From Sandarakinorhabdus sp. (GTDB taxonomy: Bacteria; Pseudomonadota; Alphaproteobacteria; Sphingomonadales; Sphingomonadaceae): DNA of 8,667 nt. The position numbers and the translations under genes were made by a program. The notes beneath the pieces are model-generated. The model worked only from the letters and a program-made list of their open reading frames with translations. It had not been told where the DNA came from and made no database searches. Each line of letters starts with the position of its first letter. Position 1 is the stretch's first letter. Positions 1 to 7,078 of the stretch are shown here, one piece after another. The DNA is taken from the NCBI GenBank assembly GCA_025458465.1, contig JALOSK010000179.1:1-8667 (forward strand). The letters run 5' to 3'.

Positions 1-505
1 GGGCGACGGGCTGGCCGATGGTGTGGCGCAGGGCCCATTGATCGATGATGAGGCGGTGGCCAAGTGCGAACGCCACATCGGCGATGCCGTGGCGCGCGGT
101 GCCCGCATCGTCACCGGTGGTGGGCGCCATGCGCTGGGCGGCAGTTTCTTTGCCCCCACCGTTCTGGCCGGTGCCACCCACGACATGCTGATCGCGGCAG
201 AGGAAACCTTCGGGCCGGTGGCCCCGGTGTTCCGCTTCGAGACGGAGGCCGAAGCCGTGGCGCGGGCCAACGACACCGAATATGGCCTTGCCGCCTATCT
301 GTTCACCACGGATCACGGCCGCATCTGGCGGGTTGGCGAGGCGCTGGAATATGGCATCGTGGGCGTGAACACCGGCGCCACCAGCTATGAAGGCGCGCCG
401 TTCGGCGGCTGGAAACAATCCGGCCTGGGCCGCGAAGGTGGGCACGAAGGCATCGCCGAATTCCTGGAGACGAAGTACATGTGCATCGCCGGCATTGCGC
501 CATGA
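1..505 (+). CDS. gabD: NAD(P)-dependent succinate-semialdehyde dehydrogenase-like aldehyde dehydrogenase, C-terminal part (5' end outside window)
   Basis: Aldehyde dehydrogenases of this group oxidise semialdehydes (succinate semialdehyde to succinate in GabD) in the cytoplasm with NAD(P). Only the last 167 codons are here, reading from base 2, compared with about 480 residues for the family; the catalytic Cys and most of the Rossmann fold lie upstream of the window. Seen directly: a GDGLADGVAQGPLIDD stretch, the EETFGP motif with the Glu that contacts the cofactor ribose, ANDTEYGLAAYLFT, RVGEALEYGIVGVNTG, then APFGGWKQSGLGREGG and the end FLETKYMC. These match, nearly block for block, the C-terminus of E. 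coli GabD as I remember it. Differences such as NTGATSYEG before the APFGG motif mean a related semialdehyde substrate is possible. The IclR gene begins 46 bases downstream in the same direction, so the two may be co-transcribed. Family certain, exact substrate not. Confidence 0.88.
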   Translation, partial: GDGLADGVAQGPLIDDEAVAKCERHIGDAVARGARIVTGGGRHALGGSFFAPTVLAGATHDMLIAAEETFGPVAPVFRFETEAEAVARANDTEYGLAAYLFTTDHGRIWRVGEALEYGIVGVNTGATSYEGAPFGGWKQSGLGREGGHEGIAEFLETKYMCIAGIAP

Positions 506-536
506 GGCCAAGCTGGATAGGGGAACGACAGGCAGC

Positions 537-543
537 AGGAAGG
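537..543 (+). promoter_or_regulatory. Ribosome binding site deciding the TTG start of the IclR regulator
   Basis: AGGAAGG lies 8 bases before the TTG at 552. The only in-frame ATG upstream, at 387, sits inside the aldehyde dehydrogenase gene and would add 55 residues of non-family sequence, so this Shine-Dalgarno site is the main argument for the TTG start. Confidence 0.65.
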
Positions 544-551
544 CAGCAGAC

Positions 552-1322
552 TTGGCGGATGCAGAGGAAATCAACGATCGCGACTATGTGAATTCGCTGG
601 CCCGCGGGCTCGAAGTCATCTGCGCCTTCACCCGCACCCGCCCGCGCATGACCCTGAGCGAGATCGCCCGCACCACCGGCATGACGCGCGCCACGGTGCG
701 GCGTTTCCTGCTCACACTGGTGCGCGAAGGCTATGCCGAAAAGGACGACAAGGTCTTCAGCCTGAAGCCGAAGATCCTTGAACTCGGCTATTCGGCGCTG
801 TCATCGATGGGCATCCTGGAAGTGGCGCAGCCGATCATGAACGATCTGGCGCGCAACCTGCAGGAATCGGTGTTCTGCGCAGTGCTGACCGGCGAGGACG
901 TGACCTATATCGCCCGCGCGGCCTCCGAACGGCTGGTGCACGTGTCGATCGCGGTGGGCGGCCGGGCGCCGGCCCATGCCGTCTCCACCGGGCGCGTGCT
1001 GCTTGCCGCCGAGCCGCAGGATGCACTGCTGCGCTATCTCGACCGGGCGACGCTGCAATCCTTCACCAGCAACACCGTCACCTCGAAGGTGAAGCTCCGC
1101 GCCGAGATCGAGAAGGTCAGGCTGGAAGGCTACAGCATCGTCGATCAGGAACTGGAGATCGGGCTGGGCTCGATGTCCGTGCCGATCCGCAATCCGGAAG
1201 GCCGGGTGCTGGCCGCGCTCAACGTGTGCTGCCCGTCCTCCCGCTCGAGCATCGAGGAGATGCGCACGCGCATCCTCCCCGAGCTCCTGCTGGCCAGCCA
1301 GGCGATCACCCGCGGCCTTTGA
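552..1322 (+). CDS. IclR-family transcriptional regulator, PcaR/PcaU/PobR branch
   Basis: A 256-residue cytoplasmic DNA-binding regulator. The N-terminal winged helix-turn-helix covers about residues 13-70: NSLARGLEVICAF, then MTLSEIARTTGMTRATVRRF with the recognition helix near 45-53, then LLTLVREGY. The IclR effector-binding domain follows (about 80-256), including VGGRAPAHAVSTGRVLLA, IVDQELEIGLGSMSVPI and VLAALNVCCPSSR. The SLARGLEV opening, the YIARAASERLV segment and VDQELE...G closely follow P. putida PcaR as I remember it; that subfamily usually activates aromatic or beta-ketoadipate pathway genes in response to a pathway metabolite. No aromatic ring-cleavage gene is visible here, so the inducer is unknown. 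The start is TTG at 552 with a Shine-Dalgarno site 8 bases before it; GTG at 588 is a weaker alternative. It reads toward the DUF885 gene and ends 6 bases from that gene's stop. It is the only regulator in the window and so the best candidate for the repeated operator-like motif. Confidence 0.9.
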   Translation: MADAEEINDRDYVNSLARGLEVICAFTRTRPRMTLSEIARTTGMTRATVRRFLLTLVREGYAEKDDKVFSLKPKILELGYSALSSMGILEVAQPIMNDLARNLQESVFCAVLTGEDVTYIARAASERLVHVSIAVGGRAPAHAVSTGRVLLAAEPQDALLRYLDRATLQSFTSNTVTSKVKLRAEIEKVRLEGYSIVDQELEIGLGSMSVPIRNPEGRVLAALNVCCPSSRSSIEEMRTRILPELLLASQAITRGL

Positions 1323-1338
1323 GGCCGATCATTCGGCC
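1323..1338. terminator. Possible weak bidirectional terminator hairpin
   Basis: GGCCGA, loop TCAT, TCGGCC form a perfect 6-base-pair stem exactly between the convergent IclR and DUF885 genes, overlapping the DUF885 stop codon. The position suits a shared terminator, but there is no T-run on either side, so intrinsic termination would be weak. Confidence 0.3.
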
Positions 1339-2993
1339 GGCAGCGGATCGCGCTTCCAGAAATTGCGCACCTCGTCGTCAAAGCCGGTCATGTCATAGCG
1401 GATGACGGACATCGGCAGGCGGCCGGCGGCCATGAACTCGTCATGGAACTGCTTCAGCACGAACTTGTCGCCCAGCTGGTGGCGGCGATCGGCCAGCAGC
1501 TTCTGCATCTCGATCATGCCCACCGTATAGCCCAGGCCATAGCCGGGCGGACGGCGCAGATAGATTTCCGCATCGACCCGGGCGACATTCGTGTCGAGCC
1601 AGGGCGTCCACTTCATCCAGTCCGCCACCACTTCGGGCACGGTCTTGCGGTTCAGCTGCAGTTCGATGTCGCCGGCAATGCGCACGGCGCGGAAGATGCC
1701 GAAGATGTCGATCAGTTCCCGCACGCGCGGCCGGTCTTCCAGGAAGCCCAGCTTCTGCGCGGCTTCCTCCAGATAGACGCCCCAGCCTTCGGCGCGGACG
1801 CCATCGCCGATGCGGCCACGGATCGGCCGCTTGTCGCGCCGCGCCATCTGGCCATCGAAGGCATGGCCGGGCAGGGTGGCGTGCAGCAGATCGGGGGTGG
1901 GATCGCGATATTGCACCTGTTCCCAGAAATTGGGGCCATCGGGGCGCACGATCCACGGCACGTTGATGTAAAGCTCCCCGATATCCTCGGGCACGGTGAT
2001 GATCTCTTCGCGCGCGATCCACTCGCGGATCAGCTTCATGGAGCGATCCTTGCGCGCCTGATAATCCTCCGGCGTGGTCGGCAGGTTGAGCGCCGCCTCC
2101 TTGCGGTTGCGATGCTCCTCCAGCGCGTGGATGGACCACAGGCGCTGCGTCTCGCGGGCGCCCAGCACCATCAACTGGTCGCTGTTGTAGGGCAGCAGCT
2201 TGACGTTCTTGAGATACCAGTCGAACCGCGCCTTGCCGACCCCGGCCTTGGCGGTCATCGTCGGCCGCCCGGCCTTCAGCCAGGCCTGGAAGTCGACCAC
2301 CGAAGCCCGCGCCTTGCGGATGTCGGGCAGCAGTGCGGGCTGCTGCGTCTTCGCCCGCGCGGCCAGATCATCCAGCCAGCCCAGCACGCCGGGCGGCGGC
2401 ACCGGGCGATAGGGGTGGCCATGGCCCACGCCATCGGCGGTATCGATGTTGTGCAGCGCCAGATCGGCATAATCGCCCGGCACGTTCTTCAGATTGGCCT
2501 TGGCGACAGCGGTGAGGCGCGGCACGTCGGCCAGCCTGGTCTTCAGCGCGGCCAGCGCATCGCCCTTCACCGGCAGTTCGGCAAAGCCGATGCTCAGCAG
2601 CTTGTCGACATAGAAGCCGGGATCACGTTCCCACGGCTTGGCCACTTCCAGCAGGAAATGATGTTCCAGCATCTTGGCGCGCGCTGACAGCCATTCGGCG
2701 CGCTGGCCACGGTCCATGGCCGCCACGTTCATGTCCTCGACGCGGGCGATGAAGCCGGCCATCGCCGTACGCTCCGCCGCCATGGCGCCGGCCGACCAGT
2801 CGGGCGTGCGGGCCGAACCGCTGCCGCGCCAGGCCAGGAACTCGTTCCACACGGCGAGCAGATCCTGATAGCTGCCCTTGCCGCGCGGCACTGCGGCATC
2901 CGCCGTTGCGGCCGCCTGTGCCATCACCGGTGCTGTGGCGGCCGGCAGGGAGAGCCCCGCCAAAGCCGCCGCCAGCAGGAATTGCGTCTTCAT
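1329..2993 (-). CDS. Exported DUF885-family protein (metallopeptidase-like, altered motif)
   Basis: A 554-residue protein of the DUF885 family (PF05960), whose function is poorly defined; family members carry an HExxPGH-like motif plus a downstream EGWxxYxE motif resembling gluzincin peptidases. Residues 1-25 form a signal peptide ending VMA-QA, so it should be periplasmic or, less likely, surface bound. Seen: WERDPGFY at 121-128, a VGKARFDWYLKN block near 252-263, HATLPGHAFDGQ at 371-382, AEGWGVYLEE at 401-410, PPGYGLGYTVG at 482-492, and the family's C-terminal FHDEFMAAGRLPMSVI at 516-531. In the first motif the Glu expected after His371 is Ala (codon GCC at 1878-1880), so either this subfamily uses another residue or hydrolysis is lost. 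Length is normal. The start has a strong ribosome binding site 7 bases upstream. It follows the TonB-dependent receptor by 28 bases on the same strand, implying one operon, perhaps to process what the receptor imports. A second DUF885 gene lies at the right end. Confidence 0.88.
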   Translation of the reverse strand: MKTQFLLAAALAGLSLPAATAPVMAQAAATADAAVPRGKGSYQDLLAVWNEFLAWRGSGSARTPDWSAGAMAAERTAMAGFIARVEDMNVAAMDRGQRAEWLSARAKMLEHHFLLEVAKPWERDPGFYVDKLLSIGFAELPVKGDALAALKTRLADVPRLTAVAKANLKNVPGDYADLALHNIDTADGVGHGHPYRPVPPPGVLGWLDDLAARAKTQQPALLPDIRKARASVVDFQAWLKAGRPTMTAKAGVGKARFDWYLKNVKLLPYNSDQLMVLGARETQRLWSIHALEEHRNRKEAALNLPTTPEDYQARKDRSMKLIREWIAREEIITVPEDIGELYINVPWIVRPDGPNFWEQVQYRDPTPDLLHATLPGHAFDGQMARRDKRPIRGRIGDGVRAEGWGVYLEEAAQKLGFLEDRPRVRELIDIFGIFRAVRIAGDIELQLNRKTVPEVVADWMKWTPWLDTNVARVDAEIYLRRPPGYGLGYTVGMIEMQKLLADRRHQLGDKFVLKQFHDEFMAAGRLPMSVIRYDMTGFDDEVRNFWKRDPLPAE

Positions 2994-3000
2994 CGCTGCT

Positions 3001-3007
3001 CTCCCCT
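3001..3007 (-). promoter_or_regulatory. Ribosome binding site of the DUF885 gene
   Basis: On the minus strand AGGGGAG stands 7 bases before the ATG at 2993, within the 28-base gap after the receptor gene. It supports both the start codon and translation from a shared receptor-DUF885 transcript. Confidence 0.7.
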
Positions 3008-3021
3008 GTTCACCGCCCGGT

Positions 3022-5988
3022 TCAGAACCGGGTGCCGATGCCGATGAAATATTGCCGGCCGATCACGTCATACAGCTGCGGGTTGGTGTTGCTGTCGCCA
3101 CCGGCCGCAAAGCCCATCACTGGCGGCTGGTTGTCCAGCACGTTGTTGATGCCGCCGAACAGCGCGATGTTCTTGGTGATTTCCACCCGGCCCGAGATGT
3201 CCCAATAGGTTTCGGAGCCGAGGCGGCCGCTTTGCGACGGCGGCGCGCCGGGCAGCAGCTCCAGCCGGCCGATCATGCGCACCTGGTTGCGGATGGAGAC
3301 CGGGCCGCTCTTGTAATCCGCGCCGAAGAAGGCGCGGAAATCCGGCGAGATGCGCGTCGAGTCAGACGAGCAGGCGCCGCCGTAGAAGCCGGCGCAATCG
3401 ATCGTGGGCAGGCCGGCGATCGGCACGGTGGTGTTGCGGAACTGCCACGACAGGTTGCCCGACAGATCAAGCCGGCTGCTGTCCCCGATGTTGAAGAAGC
3501 TGGGCAGATCAAAGCCGTAGTTGGCGCCCACGTCGAGGCCGCGCACCCGGCGTTCCGCCACGTTCAGCAGCGGCGCCCGCACGAAGTTGATGTTGCCCGA
3601 GAAGGTGTCGCGCACGATCGACGAGCAGGCCGTGGACGCAACTTCCAGCGTGTTGAAGCAGGTATCGATCAGCACCTGCGCCCCCACCTGGGCAATCGCA
3701 TCGCGCACCTTGATGTCGTAGTAATCGACCGTGAACGACAGGCCGCGCAGCGGACGGATCACCGCCCCCAGCGTGATGGTATCGGCCTTTTCTTCCTGCT
3801 TTTCTTCCTGCAGGTTGACGTTGCCGCCGCTTTCGGTGCCAAAGCCCTGGCTGGCGCCGACGGTGAGCGTGTCGATGAACGCCGCCGGCACGCCCTGCGC
3901 CACGCACAGCTGTTTCTGGGCGGCGGTGGGGTTGTTGACGGCAAGGCAGGGATCGCGGCCGCCGATGAAGCCCTGGCCGGTGGGGGCGAACAGTTCCGAC
4001 AGGTTCGGCGCCCGGATGGCGCGGCTGTAGTTGCCGCGCAGGCGCAGCCAGTCGTTCACCTCCCAGTCCAGCGCGGCGCGCCAGGTGGTGACGCCGCCGA
4101 TCGTGTTGTAATCAGCGTAGCGCACGGCGCCTTCCACCGCGAGCATCTTGAAGAAGGGCGTATCGGCCAGGATTGGCACGCGCACTTCGGCGAACACTTC
4201 GAACAGGTTGAACGAACCGGCGTTGCGGATCGGCGGCACCTGCACGGCGGCCAGATCGTTGGACAGCGCCACTTCATCGGGACGGATGGTGAAGCTGTCC
4301 TTGCGATATTCCACACCGAACGCCGTGGCCACCATGCCGGCCGGCAGCTTGAACAGGTCGCCAGCCAGGCTGCCGCCCGCCACGGTGCGCTTGAAGGTGC
4401 TGGCGGTGGTGGTGTCGACGCTCAGGAAGTCCGCCATCTGCGGGGTGAGCGTGTCGAGGCCGAAGATGTTGACCGGAATGCAACCGGGGATGACCTGGTT
4501 GCGGCAGGCCGCCGTGCCGTTGGAATTGACGACGACATCAAGCCCGGCCGTGGTGCGGGAACGCGAGAGCAGGTTCTGCCGTTCGGCGGTCTCGTCCACC
4601 TGCTGATACTGGAAGAACGTGTCCCAGCGCCAGGCATTCTCGCCCAGATCGAACTTGCCGCGCAGCCCGGCGGTGGCGTTGAAGCTGTCGGTGGCGAAAC
4701 GCACGGTGCGCGGCCCGAACTCCTCGAAGCGCCGGCCATAGCCGCGCACCGTATAGGTGCCATCGCCATCCGGATCGAAGAAGGCGGCGTTGGCGGCAAA
4801 GAAGGTGCGCTGTGCCTGGGTGAGCACCGGGTTGGTGAGCGCATTGGGGATCAGCACCGTCCCCGCCGGCTGCCCGGACGAGGAGGGGTTCACCGCTTCG
4901 GCGGCCTGCTGGAAGGCGTTTTCCTTCTTGGTGTAGAAGAACTGGCCATAAGCCTCGATGCCGTCGGTCAGCTCATAGTTGGCGGTGACTGCGCCCTGAT
5001 AGCGGTCCAGCGGGCGCAGCAGGAAGTTGGGCGCGGCATAGTTGAACTGGTCGCGCAGGCGGCAGAAAGGTTCGGGGCGGCCACCCGGATCGGTGAAACG
5101 GATGCCGGCATTGCCGGTGTTGCAGGCGCCCGACGCGTTGTTGAGATCGGGCACGCCGTTGATCTGGGCCAACTGCGCCGCGTTCAGCGCAATGGCGCCG
5201 CCGGGGATGTTGCCGGAACCGAACGGCTGGAAGCGGCCTGTCGCATCGGCCAGCAGCGGCAGTGCGCTGAACGCGCGATCGCCCATCAGCACCTGATCGC
5301 GCTTGGTATAGCTGAAATAGGCAGTGACGTTGCCGCGATCATCGGGCGCGTTCACGCCCATCATCACGTCCACCTTGTGGCTCTGGCCGTCGCCGCGATC
5401 GGTCTGGCCGAACGTGTATTGCGCCTGCACGCCCTCGAACCGGCGCTTCAGGGTGAAGTTGACAGCGCCGGCAATCGCATCGGAACCATAGATGGCCGAA
5501 GCGCCGCCGGTGATCACTTCCACCCGTTCCAGCATCAGATCGGGAATGGTGGCAAGATCGGTCAGGCCGGAGAAATTGGCCGGGTTGAAGCGGCGGCCAT
5601 CCACCAGCACCAGCGTGCGTTCCGGCCCAAGGCCGCGCAGGTCGGCCGTCAGCACGCCGGAGCCGCCGGACTGGTTCGAACTCGAGGTGGTGTTCGGTTG
5701 CAGCTGCGGCAGCTGGTTCAGCGCGGTTTCCAGCGTCGGCACGCCCTGCGCGGTGAGGATTTCGGCGGGCAGTGTCACGATGGGGCTGCTGGAATCGAGG
5801 TCGCGGCGCGACAGGCGCGAACCGGTGACCACGATGGTTTCCGTGTCGGCAGCGGCGGTGGCGGCCTGTTCGGCCTGGGCCAGCGCCGGGGCAGACAGGC
5901 CGAGCGAGGTGAGGGCGGTGGCCAGCAGCAGCCGGGGCGCCAGTGTCCGATAAGCGAACAGCGTGTCGAGCTTCGAATGGTGCGTCAT
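3022..5988 (-). CDS. TonB-dependent outer-membrane receptor
   Basis: A 988-residue energy-coupled outer-membrane importer. Residues 1-37 are a signal peptide with a long n-region, cleaved after APALA. A TonB-box-like ETIVVTGSR follows at 50-58, then the plug (about 60-185) with LRGLGPERTLVLVDGRR at 117-133 and VEVITGGASAIYGSDAIAG at 156-174. The rest is the beta barrel, with YSRAIRAPNLSELFAP at 654-669 and a C-terminal strand ending in Phe (YFIGIGTRF), as outer-membrane barrels require. Ten Cys fall in five close pairs (289/309, 495/503, 681/695, 777/788, 865/873), probably loop disulfides. A 12-base exact tandem repeat doubles QEEK at 727-734. The size and plug fit the large receptors common in sphingomonads and caulobacters, often for carbohydrates, peptides or other organic nutrients rather than siderophores. 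It leads an operon with the DUF885 gene 28 bases downstream. The ATG at 5988 has a strong ribosome binding site. The ligand cannot be deduced. Confidence 0.95.
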   Translation of the reverse strand: MTHHSKLDTLFAYRTLAPRLLLATALTSLGLSAPALAQAEQAATAAADTETIVVTGSRLSRRDLDSSSPIVTLPAEILTAQGVPTLETALNQLPQLQPNTTSSSNQSGGSGVLTADLRGLGPERTLVLVDGRRFNPANFSGLTDLATIPDLMLERVEVITGGASAIYGSDAIAGAVNFTLKRRFEGVQAQYTFGQTDRGDGQSHKVDVMMGVNAPDDRGNVTAYFSYTKRDQVLMGDRAFSALPLLADATGRFQPFGSGNIPGGAIALNAAQLAQINGVPDLNNASGACNTGNAGIRFTDPGGRPEPFCRLRDQFNYAAPNFLLRPLDRYQGAVTANYELTDGIEAYGQFFYTKKENAFQQAAEAVNPSSSGQPAGTVLIPNALTNPVLTQAQRTFFAANAAFFDPDGDGTYTVRGYGRRFEEFGPRTVRFATDSFNATAGLRGKFDLGENAWRWDTFFQYQQVDETAERQNLLSRSRTTAGLDVVVNSNGTAACRNQVIPGCIPVNIFGLDTLTPQMADFLSVDTTTASTFKRTVAGGSLAGDLFKLPAGMVATAFGVEYRKDSFTIRPDEVALSNDLAAVQVPPIRNAGSFNLFEVFAEVRVPILADTPFFKMLAVEGAVRYADYNTIGGVTTWRAALDWEVNDWLRLRGNYSRAIRAPNLSELFAPTGQGFIGGRDPCLAVNNPTAAQKQLCVAQGVPAAFIDTLTVGASQGFGTESGGNVNLQEEKQEEKADTITLGAVIRPLRGLSFTVDYYDIKVRDAIAQVGAQVLIDTCFNTLEVASTACSSIVRDTFSGNINFVRAPLLNVAERRVRGLDVGANYGFDLPSFFNIGDSSRLDLSGNLSWQFRNTTVPIAGLPTIDCAGFYGGACSSDSTRISPDFRAFFGADYKSGPVSIRNQVRMIGRLELLPGAPPSQSGRLGSETYWDISGRVEITKNIALFGGINNVLDNQPPVMGFAAGGDSNTNPQLYDVIGRQYFIGIGTRF
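3788..3811. repeat. Exact 12-base tandem duplication inside the receptor gene
   Basis: TTTTCTTCCTGC occurs twice without a gap (3788-3799 and 3800-3811). It stays in frame and encodes QEEKQEEK on the minus strand (residues 727-734), where related receptors normally have a single unit of the NxNLxxEKADTxTLG type. Confidence 0.9.
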
Positions 5989-5998
5989 GTCCCGTCCC

Positions 5999-6005
5999 CC
6001 TCCTT
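5999..6005 (-). promoter_or_regulatory. Ribosome binding site of the TonB-dependent receptor
   Basis: The minus strand reads AAGGAGG, followed by three more G, and stands 10 bases before the ATG at 5988. It is a near-perfect Shine-Dalgarno sequence, suggests strong translation, and fixes the start. Confidence 0.75.
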
Positions 6006-6037
6006 GCCCATCCTGACCCGGAAGGGCGGCATAATTA

Positions 6038-6048
6038 TTCGTTTATCA
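6038..6048. promoter_or_regulatory. Operator-like site in the receptor promoter area
   Basis: TTCGTTTATCA matches 9 of 11 bases of TTCGCATATCA at 8003-8013 in the other divergent promoter region. It lies about 50 bases upstream of the receptor start. Without a binding test this is a weak single-site match. Confidence 0.3.
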
Positions 6049-6184
6049 ATGGCTTGAGCATTCTTCCGGGGCATTGCCAAAACGCCATGGCGCGTCCCCG
6101 GCGCACTCTTTGTCCGGCCGGAATAACACCGCGTTGTCACAATGCTGTCAATGAAGAATGCGCGCCAGACGCACGTAAGCACGC

Positions 6185-6194
6185 TATGCGAACA
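6185..6194. promoter_or_regulatory. Shared motif TATGCGAACA (reverse complement of TGTTCGCATA)
   Basis: This 10-base word is the exact reverse complement of the word at 8001-8010. It lies 44 bases before the methyltransferase ATG and overlaps the left arm of the inverted repeat at 6191-6225. A regulator binding both divergent regions, most simply the IclR protein of this window, would explain it. Confidence 0.45.
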
Positions 6195-6225
6195 AATTTT
6201 TTCTGGCATCTGTGGCAAATTTGTT
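6191..6225. repeat. Inverted repeat AACAAATTT / AAATTTGTT before the methyltransferase gene
   Basis: Two perfect 9-base arms (6191-6199 and 6217-6225) are separated by 17 bases. Arm centres are about 26 bases apart, roughly 2.5 helical turns. The repeat ends 13 bases before the ATG, so it would overlap promoter core elements, a place suited to an operator; an RNA stem-loop is possible but the stem would be AT-rich and weak. Confidence 0.5.
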
Positions 6226-6230
6226 ATCCT
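6225..6230 (+). promoter_or_regulatory. Possible -10 element for a leaderless methyltransferase transcript
   Basis: TATCCT lies 8 bases before the ATG at 6239, and no Shine-Dalgarno sequence precedes that ATG. This spacing is what a leaderless mRNA would show. The -35 region near 6202-6207 is poor, so this is tentative. Confidence 0.25.
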
Positions 6231-6238
6231 GTGCCGCC

Positions 6239-7078
6239 ATGGATGCAGCGGCTGACGAATGGGGAGCCTATTGGCAAACGGCCCCGGCTGATGGCTGCAC
6301 CGCCGCCTTTCCGCCGGCCGTCGCCGGTGCCATTGCCGCCCGCTGGCGCGGCTTGCTGGCCGGCCTGCCGGCGAACGCGCGGCTGATCGACCTTGCCTGT
6401 GGCCGCGGGGCGTTGCTGGCGCTGGCCCGCGAACGCGGCCTGTCAGATGTGGTGGGCGTGGATGCCGCAACCGTCGCGGCGGCCGATCCGGCCATCCGGG
6501 GCGGCATCGATGCCGCCCGCCTGCCCTTTGCCGATGCCAGCTTCGATGTCGCTGTCAGCCAGTTCGGGGTGGAATATGCCGGGCTTGTGCCGGCCGTGGC
6601 AGAAGCGGCGAGGGTGGCATGCCGGCAGGTCTGGCTGTTGCTGCACGCCGCTGATGGCACGGTCGTGGGCGCCGGGCGCGAACTGGTGGCGCAGGCCGAT
6701 TGGCTGCGGGCCGGTGTGCAGGCCTTCACGCGCCTCGCCCGCCATGCCGCAGGCCCCGATGCCGCCACTGCCGCCGACCTGGAGGCGTTGCGGGCCGCCA
6801 TCGTCGCCCGCGCCGAAGCCGCCACCAACACCAGCCTGCTGGAAGCCGTGTGGCAGGCCGCCGCCGCGCAGCTGGCAGCGCCCGACGCCGCTGCCGTGGC
6901 CAGCCTTGCCAACGATGTGCAGGCCTGGGCGCGGCGCCTGGCCCTGCTCACCGGTGCCGCGCCCGATGCCGCCAGCGTTGCAGCCGTGGCCGAAACGCTG
7001 CGCGCCGGCGGCTGGACGGTGACCGTGGCGGACGAAGGCGCCCCGCCCGCCGCGCGCTGGCTGCTCGCCAGCCGTTAG
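6239..7078 (+). CDS. Class I SAM-dependent methyltransferase
   Basis: A 279-residue cytoplasmic Rossmann-fold methyltransferase. Motif I is LIDLACGRGALL at 49-60 (the glycine-rich SAM loop), followed by VVGVDAA with the acidic residue Asp75 that would hold the SAM ribose. DAARLPFADASFDVAVSQFGVEYA at 91-114 covers motifs II and III as in UbiE-like small-molecule methyltransferases. The remainder is very rich in alanine and shows no further recognisable domain, so the methyl acceptor is unknown. The start at ATG 6239 is uncertain: there is no ribosome binding site. A GTG at 6212 would add nine residues and also lacks one. The gene is divergent from the receptor operon, and its TAG stop overlaps the TAA stop of the convergent deacetylase by four bases. 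No signal peptide or membrane segment is visible. Confidence 0.85.
   Translation: MDAAADEWGAYWQTAPADGCTAAFPPAVAGAIAARWRGLLAGLPANARLIDLACGRGALLALARERGLSDVVGVDAATVAAADPAIRGGIDAARLPFADASFDVAVSQFGVEYAGLVPAVAEAARVACRQVWLLLHAADGTVVGAGRELVAQADWLRAGVQAFTRLARHAAGPDAATAADLEALRAAIVARAEAATNTSLLEAVWQAAAAQLAAPDAAAVASLANDVQAWARRLALLTGAAPDAASVAAVAETLRAGGWTVTVADEGAPPAARWLLASR

Larger units (their letters stand above)
5989..6238. promoter_or_regulatory. Divergent control region between receptor operon and methyltransferase
   Basis: This 250-base gap separates the leftward receptor gene from the rightward methyltransferase gene and must hold both promoters. It contains the receptor's ribosome binding site, an AT-rich patch at 6031-6050 likely to belong to the receptor promoter, an operator-like TTCGTTTATCA at 6038-6048, the motif TATGCGAACA at 6185-6194, and an inverted repeat at 6191-6225. 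The open frames that cross it have no family-like sequence and appear to be chance frames. Confidence 0.75.

Noticed and set aside
387..551. ATG at 387 as the start of the IclR regulator
   Set aside because: It would overlap the dehydrogenase gene by about 120 bases and add 55 residues unlike any IclR N-terminus; the TTG at 552 has a well-placed Shine-Dalgarno site.
1443..2687. A 414-codon plus-strand open frame opposite the DUF885 gene
   Set aside because: It is antisense to clear DUF885 motifs, has His/Gln-rich low-complexity sequence, and no convincing ribosome binding site or domain.
2878..6057. A 1059-codon open frame on the plus strand covering the whole receptor gene
   Set aside because: It is antisense to a receptor with a signal peptide, plug, barrel motifs and terminal Phe. 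Its product is a repetitive His/Arg/Gly/Ala-rich string without family features, as GC-rich antisense frames commonly give.
6137..6162. TGTCA repeated near 6138 and 6148 (GTTGTCACAATGCTGTCAATG) as an operator
   Set aside because: The repeats are short, imperfectly spaced and not found in the other control region.
5943..6386. A 147-codon plus-strand frame across the divergent control region
   Set aside because: It overlaps the receptor start and the methyltransferase in another frame, with no ribosome binding site and no recognisable protein features.
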